Source: an uncultured Collinsella sp. | Lineage (GTDB): Bacteria > Actinomycetota > Coriobacteriia > Coriobacteriales > Coriobacteriaceae | NCBI GenBank assembly: GCA_902491895.1 | Contig: CABUJH010000030.1 | Coordinates: 1 to 24,497 of the forward strand | Direction of reading: 5' to 3' | Length of the DNA: 24,497 nt | In this document: positions 7,560-15,179 of the stretch, piece after piece | Layout: every line of letters starts with the position of its first letter | How positions within the stretch are numbered: the stretch's first letter is position 1 | Notes under the pieces: model-generated | What the model saw: the letters and a program-made list of their open reading frames with translations, nothing else | The model's database searches: none | Told to the model about the DNA's origin: nothing | Position numbers and translations under genes: made by a program

Positions 7560-7634
7560 TGGTGGGCGTTAGAAGATTTGAACTTCTGACCTCTTCCGTG
7601 TCAGGGAAGCGCTCTCCCCCTGAGCTAAACGCCC
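7560..7634 (-). tRNA. tRNA-Val (GAC anticodon)
   Basis: A complete cloverleaf can be read on the minus strand. The acceptor stem is GGGCGTT with AACGCCC, the D-stem GCTC with GAGC, the anticodon stem CTTCC with GGAAG around loop CTGACAC (anticodon GAC), and the T-arm AGAAG-TTCAAAT-CTTCT. A discriminator A and an encoded CCA follow. It has its own promoter and terminator and no adjacent tRNA. Confidence 0.97.
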
Positions 7635-7663
7635 GATCAAGGGTGCGCAAGCGCGCAAGGGAT

Positions 7664-7692
7664 AATATAACGGAGCCTGAACTCGGTGGCAA
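7664..7692 (-). promoter_or_regulatory. Promoter of tRNA-Val
   Basis: On the minus strand TTGCCA (7687-7692) and TATATT (7664-7669) are spaced by exactly 17 bases. The predicted start is near 7657, about 23 bases before the mature tRNA. Confidence 0.75.
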
Positions 7693-7923
7693 GAACATTT
7701 TTAAAAATCGCTTACATTGTGGAATTCAGGGGCTTTGTCATATCCATTTCAAAAGAGCTTACTGCCGCGATTTGGCTGTCGCATAATGCAAGGCCATTGC
7801 GGTATCGAGCTATGGAAAGACGCCTGCGGAATTGTCCTACCGATAAGCGGACAAGCCTCCAGCTGGTGCCTTCGCCGTGGTAAGGTAAGCCGAATTGTTT
7901 CCAGGCTGTTTCGGGGGAGTGGA

Positions 7924-8946
7924 ATGAGCAAAGAGTGTGTCGAGCAGGTCGAAGGCGCAGGGGCTTCGGTGCCGATGACCGATATATCGAACATTGATGT
8001 GCCCGAGGGCACCGACGAGCTCAGCCGTAGCACCCGCCGCGCCTGGCGCGAGCGCCTTAACGATGCGTCGTCGCGCAAGATGATCACGGGCGTCTTGGCT
8101 ACGCTGGTGGGCGGTTCGTTTTGGGGCTTCTCGGGCACCAGCGCGAGCTTTCTGTTCGATACCTACCACGTCGACACCTTGTGGCTTATGAGCGTGCGTC
8201 AGATTCTCGCCGGTCTACTCTTTATGGCCGTGGTTGTTACGCGCGACCGCGAGCGCCTGATTAAGCTCTGGACCACACCCGCCGATCGCAAGCAGCTGCT
8301 GCTCTTTACTGCCTTTGGCCTGCTGTTCAACCAGTTTTGCTATCTTTCGGCCGTGCGCCTGACGAACGCCGGAACCGCGACGGTGCTCCAGTGCCTGCAG
8401 CTCGTTATCATCATGGGCTACGCCTGCGTGACCGATCGCCGCATGCCGCGTACTCGCGAAGTCATCGGCATTGGCCTGGCTCTGGGTGGAACCTTTTTAA
8501 TTGCCACCGGCGGCGACCCTACCAGCCTGAATATCTCGCCGCTTGGCCTGGCAGCAGGTCTTATGTGTGCGGTCAGCGCCGCGTGTATGGCGGTGATTCC
8601 CGCCAAGATCCTGCCCGAATACGGTAGCCCCATCGTCACGGGCTCGGCAATGCTCACGGCGGGCGTGGTCTCATGTGTCTTCGTGCAGCCCTGGGCGCAT
8701 ATGCCGGCGCTCGATGCCGCTGGTATCGAGGCGCTCGCGGTGTTCGTGGTTATCGGCTCGTTTTTTGCTTACATGCTCTATATGCAGGGCGTTAAGGACA
8801 TCGGCTCGGTGCGTGCGAGCCTCATCGGAACTGTGGAGCCGGTTTCGGCGACCATCACCAGCGCCGTTATGCTGGGCACGGTGTTTTTGCCGACCGACCT
8901 TATCGGCTTTGCCATGATCATCGTGATGATGTTCCTTACGGTGTAG
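7924..8946 (+). CDS. EamA-family (DMT superfamily) membrane transporter
   Basis: This is a 340-residue protein of the drug/metabolite transporter superfamily with two EamA repeats. A hydrophilic N-terminal tail of about 55 residues is followed by about ten hydrophobic segments. The first begins at TGVLATLVGGSFWGFSGTSA, and RLTNAGTATVLQCLQLVIIM marks the end of the first repeat. SVRASLIGTVEPVSATITSA matches the hallmark of the second repeat. Substrates of such proteins are typically metabolites or amino acids, and none can be named here. The ATG at 7924 is chosen because GGGGAG precedes it by five bases, although the frame is open back to 7717. It is a single-gene unit: the tRNA-Val upstream is divergent, and the next gene has its own leader of about 150 bases. 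The last span ends abruptly after MMFLTV, so the C-terminal tail is almost absent. Confidence 0.92.
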   Translation: MSKECVEQVEGAGASVPMTDISNIDVPEGTDELSRSTRRAWRERLNDASSRKMITGVLATLVGGSFWGFSGTSASFLFDTYHVDTLWLMSVRQILAGLLFMAVVVTRDRERLIKLWTTPADRKQLLLFTAFGLLFNQFCYLSAVRLTNAGTATVLQCLQLVIIMGYACVTDRRMPRTREVIGIGLALGGTFLIATGGDPTSLNISPLGLAAGLMCAVSAACMAVIPAKILPEYGSPIVTGSAMLTAGVVSCVFVQPWAHMPALDAAGIEALAVFVVIGSFFAYMLYMQGVKDIGSVRASLIGTVEPVSATITSAVMLGTVFLPTDLIGFAMIIVMMFLTV

Positions 8947-9095
8947 TTGACGCCGCCGCCAAGACAGAAAAGGTGTTGTGCCGCATTTTCGCCAATTGAT
9001 GTCCGTGTCTGGAGTTTAGCTGTCGATGCTCAAAATGCCATAAACTAGTAACGTTATGGACTTTTTCATTGCGACTCAATTGCGAGGATTTCTTT

Positions 9096-11408
9096 ATGGC
9101 TGGTAATCACTTTAAGGGCAGCGATAGCGGCCGTCCTGCAGTTCCGCCGCGTCCGAACGGGGCTGGTAAGGCCGGCACGCCGGGCGACGCTGGACAGGGC
9201 GGCTCCGGTAAGCGCGTGTCCCCGGGCGAGACGGCGATGTTTACCGCTCTGTACGAGCAGTCTCAAAAGGCAAAAAAGACCGGCCGTGCAAGAGGGAATG
9301 TCTTTGCGGGCGGTGCAACCTCCGCGTCGCAGCCGAGCGGGGCTCCTTCGGCACCTGCGAACAACGCAGGTGCCGCCAACGCCGCGAATGCCGCCGGCAA
9401 CGTTAATGCCGGCAAGGCCGACAACAATACTCCCTCTGCCGGTGGCGCGGGGCTTACGGGTAACCTTGGCACGATCTACACCGGCGCCTCCGAGACTGGC
9501 ACGTTCGCCCGCCTGGATGATAGCGGTGCCGAGTTTGCGGGCTCGGGTTCCAAGGAAGATTATTACGATTTTGGCTTGAACTACGGTAGCGACGCTTCGT
9601 CGAGTTCGACCTCTGACGGTCTGGTCCGTCATCGCCATCGCAAGGGCGAGCGCAAAAAGCGTCACACCGGCGCCATTATTGCCGCTGTAGTCGCGGTGCT
9701 TCTCGTTGCGCTTGGCGCAAGCGGCTTTATGCTGCTTAACTCGGCAAAGACCGTAAAGAGCGAAGCGAAGGAGGCTGTCGAGATCGTCGGTGGCCTTAAG
9801 GACAAGGTCACGTCGGGCGATTTTTCGACGCTGCCTGACGACGCGAAGAAGATCGATGAACTCTGCGACAGCATGAAGGCGGAGACTTCGAGCCCGCTGT
9901 GGACGGCGGCTTCGTTTATCCCGGTGTATGGCAGTGACATCAACGCAGCCCGCACCATGATTGATGCCCTGTCCGATGTCTCGAGCAACGCGCTGGTTCC
10001 CATGGCCGACAACCTTTCGCAGGCCACGCCCGGCAAGCTGTTCCAGGACGGCATGATTAACGTGTCCGCGCTGCAGGCGGTCGCCGATTCGCTTTCCAGC
10101 AGCTCAAAGGTGTTCAAGAGCGCCAACGAGAAGGTCCAGGGCATTGGCGATACTCATATTTCCCAGGTGACCGAGCTGGTCGATAAGGCCAAGGACGGCT
10201 TTGCCACCCTCAACGGTGCGGTCGACGCGGCGGAGAAGGTCGCCCCCGTCCTTCCCCAGATGCTCGGCGCCAACGGCCAGACGCGCAACTACCTTATGTA
10301 CGCCATGAACAACGTCGAGATTCGTGCTTGCGGCGGCTTTGGCGGTTCGCAGGGCCTGATTTCGGTCACTGACGGCCAGATGTCGATTGGCGAGTTTGTT
10401 CCCCGCATTGGACTCAGCGAGGATGAGGCAGTCGAGAGCGTCGACGAAGAGGATGAGGCGCTGTTCGGCAACCACAGTAACCTGTACAACTCGGGCAATA
10501 CCTATTCGCCTGATTGGCCCCGCAACTCGCAGCGTGTCGCCGCGCTGTGGAAGTCCCAGTATGGACAGGACGTTGATGGCGTCATCGGTATCGACCCGGT
10601 GTTCCTGCAGTATCTGCTGGGCCTGGTCGGTAATGTCTCGCTGCCCGACGGAACGGTTGTCGACGGCACCAACGCCGCAAAGGTCCTCATGTACGATGTG
10701 TACTGGAACTATCCGGTCGAGGAGTCGGACGGCATCTTTGCATCCGTCGCCAGCGCTGCCTTCGACAAGATCCTTGGCGGTATCGGCGATGTCGATGTTA
10801 CGAAGCTTGTCAGCGCCGTTGAGCGCGGTGCCGAAGAGGGCCGCCTGATCGCGTGGATGAGAAACGATGATGAGCAGAATGCCATCAAAGAGACGGGCAT
10901 TGACGCTTCGCTGCCCGATCCGGATGACCCGAGCGCCGATCCTGTTGCCGGCGTTTACTTTAACAACCTGAGCTTCTCCAAGCTCGACTGGTACCTGAAC
11001 GCCGATACGCAGATTGGTCAGGGCGTGAAGAACGGTGACGGCACGTGCTCCTATCGCATCACCGTTACCCTGACGAACATCATGACGCAGGAGGAGGCTG
11101 GCAAGCTGCCCGACTACGTTGCGGCGAGCGCACCCGATGCCGCGCGTGACGACGAGCGTCTGAATGTCTCGTTGTTTGCCCCGACGGGCGGCAACATTAC
11201 TGATCTGACCGTCGAGGGCACCCAGTTTGGTCTTGGCGCCGCTACGTGGCATGGAATCCCCTTCTATTCGGGCACCGTTGACCTGCATGCTGGCGAGACG
11301 ACGACGATCACGTATACGCTGACCACGTCGGCCGAGGCGGGGGACAAGCCGCTTACGCTGCGTCAGACTCCTACATGCCAGGCGGCTCGCGACAGCGCGT
11401 CGGCGTAG
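9096..11408 (+). CDS. DUF4012 domain-containing membrane-anchored protein
   Basis: The protein is 770 residues with three parts. The first 185 or so are cytoplasmic and low-complexity, rich in Gly/Ala/Asn/Ser, and end in a basic patch (RHRHRKGERKKRH). A single transmembrane helix follows at about 191-211 (GAIIAAVVAVLLVALGASGF). The remainder is extracellular and carries DUF4012, with the signature YLMYAMNNVEIRACGGFGGS near residues 398-417. DUF4012 proteins are large envelope proteins often found beside polysaccharide or cell-wall genes in actinobacteria and Firmicutes; the biochemical function is unknown. The ATG at 9096 has GAGGA seven bases upstream; a TTG at 9069 is possible but has no ribosome site. 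glmM starts 83 bases downstream on the same strand after a stem-loop, so partial co-transcription is plausible. The disordered leader resembles proline/glycine-rich cytoplasmic tails of LytR-CpsA-Psr-type envelope proteins, but no LCP domain is visible. Confidence 0.92.
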   Translation: MAGNHFKGSDSGRPAVPPRPNGAGKAGTPGDAGQGGSGKRVSPGETAMFTALYEQSQKAKKTGRARGNVFAGGATSASQPSGAPSAPANNAGAANAANAAGNVNAGKADNNTPSAGGAGLTGNLGTIYTGASETGTFARLDDSGAEFAGSGSKEDYYDFGLNYGSDASSSSTSDGLVRHRHRKGERKKRHTGAIIAAVVAVLLVALGASGFMLLNSAKTVKSEAKEAVEIVGGLKDKVTSGDFSTLPDDAKKIDELCDSMKAETSSPLWTAASFIPVYGSDINAARTMIDALSDVSSNALVPMADNLSQATPGKLFQDGMINVSALQAVADSLSSSSKVFKSANEKVQGIGDTHISQVTELVDKAKDGFATLNGAVDAAEKVAPVLPQMLGANGQTRNYLMYAMNNVEIRACGGFGGSQGLISVTDGQMSIGEFVPRIGLSEDEAVESVDEEDEALFGNHSNLYNSGNTYSPDWPRNSQRVAALWKSQYGQDVDGVIGIDPVFLQYLLGLVGNVSLPDGTVVDGTNAAKVLMYDVYWNYPVEESDGIFASVASAAFDKILGGIGDVDVTKLVSAVERGAEEGRLIAWMRNDDEQNAIKETGIDASLPDPDDPSADPVAGVYFNNLSFSKLDWYLNADTQIGQGVKNGDGTCSYRITVTLTNIMTQEEAGKLPDYVAASAPDAARDDERLNVSLFAPTGGNITDLTVEGTQFGLGAATWHGIPFYSGTVDLHAGETTTITYTLTTSAEAGDKPLTLRQTPTCQAARDSASA

Positions 11409-11445
11409 GGTTTTTCTGGTAGCGCAGATAATCGAGTACCATTTT

Positions 11446-11480
11446 GGGGCGGACAGGCAATCTGTTCGCCCCTATTTTGT
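11446..11480 (+). terminator. Stem-loop between DUF4012 gene and glmM (terminator or attenuator)
   Basis: An 11-bp stem (11446-11456 with 11462-11472, one G-T pair) with a 5-nt loop is followed by TATTTTGT. The weak T-tract runs straight into the glmM ribosome site (AAGGAG, 11481-11486). It may terminate the upstream transcript partly or act as an RNA structure limiting read-through into glmM. Confidence 0.6.
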
Positions 11481-11491
11481 AAGGAGAGCGC

Positions 11492-12823
11492 ATGAAGTAC
11501 TTTGGCACCGACGGCTTTCGTGGTGAGGCCAACGTTGGGCTGACGGTAGAGCACGCTTATAAGATTGGCCGTTTTGTGGGCTGGTATTACGGCGCCAACC
11601 GCGAGCGCAAGGCACGCGTGATCGTGGGCAAGGACACGCGTCGCTCGAGTTATATGTTCGAGGCGGCGCTGGTGAGCGGCCTGGTCGCGAGCGGTGCGGA
11701 CGCCTATATGCTGCACGTGATCCCCACGCCGGGCGTAGCGCATCAGACTGTGGAAGGCTGCTTCGATTGCGGCATCATGATCAGCGCAAGCCACAACCCG
11801 TTTTGCGATAACGGCATTAAGCTCGTCAATAGCGACGGTTTTAAGATGGACGAGGACGTACTGGAGCTCATCGAGGACTACATCGATGGCAAGAGCGAAG
11901 TTCCGCTGGCCACGGGCAACCACATCGGTGCCACGGTGGACTACATGCAGGGCCGCAACCGCTACATTGCTTCGCTCATTGCAAGTGCGAACTTTTCGCT
12001 GCAGGGCGTCAAGATCGGTATCGACTGCGCCAACGGCTCGGCTTCCTCGGTGGCCAAGCCGGTGTTCGACGCGCTCGGTGCCGACGTGCGCGTGATCAAC
12101 GCCGCGCCCGATGGCTTTAACATCAACGTCGACTGCGGCTCCACGCATATGGAGCGCCTGCAGCGCCATGTGGTGGAGCAGGGCCTGGATGTGGGCTTTG
12201 CCTATGACGGCGATGCCGATCGCTGCTTGGCCGTGGACGAGCGCGGTCGCGTGGTAGACGGCGACCAGATCCTGTACGTGTGCGGCGTGTATCTGAACAA
12301 GCACGGGCGACTCTCGGGCGGTACCGTGGTGCCGACGATTGCCAGCAACTTTGGCCTGGTCAAGTCGCTGGAGCTTGCCGGTCTGAGCGCCGTGACCAGC
12401 GGCGTGGGCGACCGTCACGTGTATGCCAAGATGCGCGAGGGCGGCTACAGCCTGGGTGGCGAGCAGACGGGCCATACGATCTTTGGCGATATCGAGCGCA
12501 CGGGCGACGGCATTATGACCTCGCTGCGCGTGATGGAAGTGATTCGTGCCGAGCGCGAGACGCTCTCGCAGCTCACGGCTCCGTGCAAGCTGCTGCCGCA
12601 GGCGCAGGTGGCCGTGCACGTGGCGGACAAGGACGCCGCGCTCGAGAACATGGGCGTGCAGAACGCCATCGCCGAGGCCGAGGCCGCGCTGGCAGGCGAG
12701 GGCCGCGTACTGGTGCGCAAGAGCGGAACCGAGTCGGTTATCCGCGTGCTGGCCGAGGCGCCCGACCAAGCATCCGCCGATGCCGCCATGAAGCGCATCG
12801 CAAGTGCTCTGGAGGCTCTTTAG
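11492..12823 (+). CDS. glmM: Phosphoglucosamine mutase
   Basis: The enzyme converts glucosamine-6-phosphate to glucosamine-1-phosphate, the step before UDP-GlcNAc synthesis for peptidoglycan; it acts in the cytoplasm. The 443 residues match the usual length of about 445. All four alpha-D-phosphohexomutase domains are recognisable. The N-terminal KYFGTDGFRGEAN starts domain 1, and the catalytic phosphoserine loop ISASHNP has S100 as the phosphoacceptor. The metal loop YDGDADRC (D239, D241, D243) follows, then the sugar-binding GEQTGH, and the phosphate-binding RKSGTES at 409-415. The DGFRGEAN N-terminus and GEQTGH favour GlmM over the phosphomannomutase branch. AAGGAGAG precedes the ATG by six bases. 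The gene is followed by a strong terminator, so it ends its transcription unit; the DUF4012 gene upstream is the likely partner. Confidence 0.97.
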   Translation: MKYFGTDGFRGEANVGLTVEHAYKIGRFVGWYYGANRERKARVIVGKDTRRSSYMFEAALVSGLVASGADAYMLHVIPTPGVAHQTVEGCFDCGIMISASHNPFCDNGIKLVNSDGFKMDEDVLELIEDYIDGKSEVPLATGNHIGATVDYMQGRNRYIASLIASANFSLQGVKIGIDCANGSASSVAKPVFDALGADVRVINAAPDGFNINVDCGSTHMERLQRHVVEQGLDVGFAYDGDADRCLAVDERGRVVDGDQILYVCGVYLNKHGRLSGGTVVPTIASNFGLVKSLELAGLSAVTSGVGDRHVYAKMREGGYSLGGEQTGHTIFGDIERTGDGIMTSLRVMEVIRAERETLSQLTAPCKLLPQAQVAVHVADKDAALENMGVQNAIAEAEAALAGEGRVLVRKSGTESVIRVLAEAPDQASADAAMKRIASALEAL

Positions 12824-12851
12824 TTACGCGTTTTTACCAAACCGCGTAACT
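12822..12851. repeat. 9-bp inverted repeat overlapping the glmM stop
   Basis: AGTTACGCG (12822-12830) and CGCGTAACT (12843-12851) form a perfect stem with a 12-nt loop. There is no T-tract after the stem, so it may only protect the mRNA end ahead of the true terminator 50 bases on. Confidence 0.5.
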
Positions 12852-12898
12852 GCTCGACGCTACAAACGGCCCCAAGCGGCAGCCTGATGTTCAATTTC

Positions 12899-12933
12899 AA
12901 GGGCGCGACCAGAAGGTCAGCGCCCTTTCATTT
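12899..12933 (+). terminator. Intrinsic terminator of glmM
   Basis: An 11-bp stem with one bulged A (12900-12910 with 12915-12926) carries an AGAA tetraloop and is followed by TTCATTT. The GC-rich stem and position 76 bases after the stop fit termination of the glmM unit. Confidence 0.82.
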
Positions 12934-13025
12934 CACGTCACCTTGCTCGCTTAGGGTCGTTTTCGCTGACGTTGCCAAGACATTAGCGTCAACGAACTAG
13001 TCATTGGGTACCTAGTTATTGGGTG

Positions 13026-13064
13026 AAAAAAGGGGACGCTGCGGATTGGTTCCGCGGCGTCCCC
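13026..13064 (-). terminator. Intrinsic terminator of the M32 carboxypeptidase gene
   Basis: On the minus strand a 13-bp stem (13052-13064 with 13032-13044, one mismatch) with a 7-nt loop is followed by six T residues (13026-13031). It lies about 30 bases after the stop codon. Confidence 0.92.
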
Positions 13065-13092
13065 CCCCTTGCGTTGGCGTGTCGGTTATGCC

Positions 13093-14676
13093 TTACAGCT
13101 CGTAGAGCGTGGTGAACTTGTCCTGCAGGTAGCTGCAGTAGTAGCGGGCATCGAACGCCATGCCGCAGGCGCCCTTGATGAGTTCCGGCGCGTCTTTGGC
13201 GCGGCCCCACTGCCAAATGCGCTCGCCCAGCCAGGCGCGGACGGGCGCCAGGTCGCCGCTCGCACAGGCGCCGTTAAGGTCGACACCGTCGCGGCACATG
13301 GCCGGTACAAACATGGCATCGTAGGCACTGCCCAGCGCATACGTGGGGAAGTAGCCAAACGAGCCGCCACTCCAGTGCGTATCCTGCAGGCAGCCGTGCG
13401 TGTCGTCGGGAACGGGAATGCCCAGGTACTCGTCCATAAAGCGATTCCAAAGCGCGGGGATATCCTTGGCCATGGCCTCGCCGGCAAACAGCATGCGCTC
13501 GATCTCGTAGCGCACCATAACGTGCAGCGGATAGGTGAGCTCATCGGCCTCGGTGCGGATCAACGACGGCTGCGCGATGTTCACGGCGCGGTAGAGCGTG
13601 TCCTCGTCCACATTGCCGTAGACCTCGGGTGCGTGGCGGCGCAGCACCTCGAGCAGCGGTCCCATAAAGGCGCGGCTGCGACCCACGGTGTTCTCGAAAA
13701 AGCGGCTCTGGCTCTCGTGGATACCCATGGAGGTGCCGCCTTCCAGGCAGGTGCGCGCATAGGCGGGGTTCACGCCCAGCTCGTACATGGTGTGACCGGC
13801 CTCGTGGATGATGCTGTAGACGTTGGAGATGCAGTCGTCCTCGTAGATGTGCGTCGCGATGCGCGCGTCACCCACGGCAAAGCCCTCGCTAAACGGATGC
13901 TCGGTAAAGGCAAGCGTGGTGTCGTCCAGATCCAGACCGACGAGCTTCATAAGGTCGAAGCTCATGGCGCGCTGGGCGGCCTCGGGCACGCGGGCGTGCA
14001 AAAAGTCGGCATCGGGCTGCTGGCCGCGCTCGCCGATGGCGTGCACGAGCGGCACGACCGTCGCCTTGACCTCATCGCAAAACGCGTCGAAGCTCTTGGC
14101 AGAAAGGCCGCGCTCGTACTGGTCGAGCCAAACGTCGTATGGGTCGCGCTTGGGGTCCATGAGCTCGGCCTGATGCTTAAGTTGGGCGACGATTCTATCC
14201 ACATAGGGCTCAAAGCTTGCCCAGTCGTTGGCCGCCTTGGCCTTGTGCCACACGGCGTCTGCCTCGCAGGTGAGCCTGGTCCAGGCCTCGGCCTCCTCGG
14301 TGGGGATGACGCTTGCCTCGCGCTGGTCGCGACCGAGCACACGGATCTCGTCGAGCAGCTGCGGGTCGTCTACATGTCCGCCTGCAACCGTCTCGCGCGC
14401 TAACGAGCGTACGAGCTCAACGGACTTCTCGCTGGTCAGCAGCTTGTGATGCTCGCCGGCAAGCGTGCCCATGGCGTCGGCACGGGCGGCAGCACCATTG
14501 GCAGGAGCAATCGTCGCTCCATCGAACTCGGCAATCTTGAGCAGGTACTCACGAGTCCACAGCTTGCCCTCGAGTTTGCGGAACTTTTTGACGGCCTTGT
14601 CGACTTTAGCGGCCTTGACGCTCTTGGCAGCTTTTGCCACGGCGGCCTTGGCCTTCTTATCGAGTTTCTTTCCCAT
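13093..14676 (-). CDS. M32-family metallocarboxypeptidase (carboxypeptidase Taq-like)
   Basis: This is a cytoplasmic zinc carboxypeptidase that trims C-terminal amino acids from peptides. The active-site HEAGH lies at residues 291-295 in YSIIHEAGHTMYELGVNP. The family signature MGIHESQSRFFENTVGRS follows at about 320, and further conserved blocks include DEADELTYPLHVMVRYEIE (first residue approximate) and HWSGGSFGYFPTYALGSAYD. The length, 527, is slightly above the usual 500 because of an unusual N-terminus of about 40 residues that is almost only Lys, Ala and Val. The ATG at 14676 has AAGGAT six bases upstream; a later start after the basic stretch has no ribosome site. The gene is divergent from the pheST leader and ends at a strong terminator, so it is monocistronic. 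Confidence 0.95.
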   Translation of the reverse strand: MGKKLDKKAKAAVAKAAKSVKAAKVDKAVKKFRKLEGKLWTREYLLKIAEFDGATIAPANGAAARADAMGTLAGEHHKLLTSEKSVELVRSLARETVAGGHVDDPQLLDEIRVLGRDQREASVIPTEEAEAWTRLTCEADAVWHKAKAANDWASFEPYVDRIVAQLKHQAELMDPKRDPYDVWLDQYERGLSAKSFDAFCDEVKATVVPLVHAIGERGQQPDADFLHARVPEAAQRAMSFDLMKLVGLDLDDTTLAFTEHPFSEGFAVGDARIATHIYEDDCISNVYSIIHEAGHTMYELGVNPAYARTCLEGGTSMGIHESQSRFFENTVGRSRAFMGPLLEVLRRHAPEVYGNVDEDTLYRAVNIAQPSLIRTEADELTYPLHVMVRYEIERMLFAGEAMAKDIPALWNRFMDEYLGIPVPDDTHGCLQDTHWSGGSFGYFPTYALGSAYDAMFVPAMCRDGVDLNGACASGDLAPVRAWLGERIWQWGRAKDAPELIKGACGMAFDARYYCSYLQDKFTTLYEL

Positions 14677-14794
14677 ACCGCATCCTTAATCTCGCAGGCC
14701 GAGCGCCGCAGGCGGGTGCACGGCCAGTTTGCACAGCTACCTGCCTTGTACCCAGCACGAACAAAACGGAACGCGGCGATGCGCTCGCGAAATG

Positions 14795-14803
14795 TGGTAT
14801 CCT
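14795..14803 (+). promoter_or_regulatory. Candidate extended -10 promoter of the pheST T-box transcript
   Basis: TGGTATCCT (TG motif plus TATCCT at 14798-14803) lies just before the T-box stem I. No good -35 is seen at 17 bases. Transcription would start near 14810. Confidence 0.4.
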
Positions 14804-14809
14804 ATAGCC

Positions 14810-15094
14810 CAATGCGTTGACGGAGAGGGTTTTGCCCGCCGCGTCGCCGGCAAGAGAGGGAAGGTCATGGGCTGCAAGCCTTCCTGCGGTGGCAAGGGCC
14901 AAGCGTTCACTCCCGAGCAGCGACCTCAACGGGCACGCGGCCGGCGGCAGCGAGGCCCCAGTAGGGAAGCCGTGAGCCTCGCGACAAGAGGCGCAGAGTG
15001 GGCGCGGCGGGCCAGACATCCGCCGGGTCAAACAAGGTGGTACCGCGGAATTTAACCGTCCTTGGGCAATGCACATGCCCGAGGATGGTTTTTT
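14810..15094 (+). promoter_or_regulatory. T-box leader controlling pheS-pheT
   Basis: This is a tRNA-sensing leader RNA. The hallmark T-box sequence AAGGTGGTACCGCGG is at 15034-15048, and is followed by an intrinsic terminator. Stem I is probably closed by CGTTGA (14815-14820) with TCAACG (14926-14931). Within its 3' side TTC (14906-14908) is a plausible phenylalanine specifier codon, in the context GCGTTCACTCCC; this assignment is tentative. CAGTAGGGAAGCCG (from about 14958) belongs to the conserved linker/stem region. Uncharged tRNA-Phe would stabilise the antiterminator and allow transcription of pheS, which starts 86 bases beyond the terminator. Confidence 0.93.
15056..15094 (+). terminator. 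T-box terminator hairpin
   Basis: A 13-bp stem (15056-15068 with 15076-15088, two G-U pairs) and a 7-nt loop are followed by TTTTTT. The 5' arm begins eight bases after the T-box antiterminator sequence, as expected for mutually exclusive structures. Confidence 0.92.
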
Positions 15095-15110
15095 GTTACC
15101 GAACCGGGCC

Positions 15111-15160
15111 GCGCATCCGCAGCATCGGGCGGCGTCAGCCGTCCCGGAGCGCGGATGCGC
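15111..15160 (+). repeat. Strong hairpin between T-box terminator and pheS
   Basis: GCGCATCCGC (15111-15120) pairs perfectly with GCGGATGCGC (15151-15160). Inside, CGGGCGGC pairs with GCCGTCCCG with one bulged base around GTCA. No T-tract follows. It sits 10 to 15 bases upstream of the pheS ribosome site (AAGGGAAG), in transcripts that have passed the T-box. Confidence 0.75.
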
Positions 15161-15179
15161 GAGAGACGAAAGGGAAGAC

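Noticed and set aside
7560..7634. tRNA-Val as an integration (att) site for the accessory block
   Set aside because: I could not find a second copy of the tRNA 3' end in the 2223-7560 region and there is no integrase, so an att call is not supported.
12997..13024. 13-nt tandem repeat CTAGTYATTGGGT
   Set aside because: Only two copies with one mismatch, between two terminators; it is likely incidental.
13069..14403. 444-codon plus-strand open frame opposite the M32 peptidase
   Set aside because: It is an antisense shadow in GC-rich coding DNA: composition is dominated by Val/Gly/Ala/His, there is no ribosome site, and the minus frame has clear M32 motifs.
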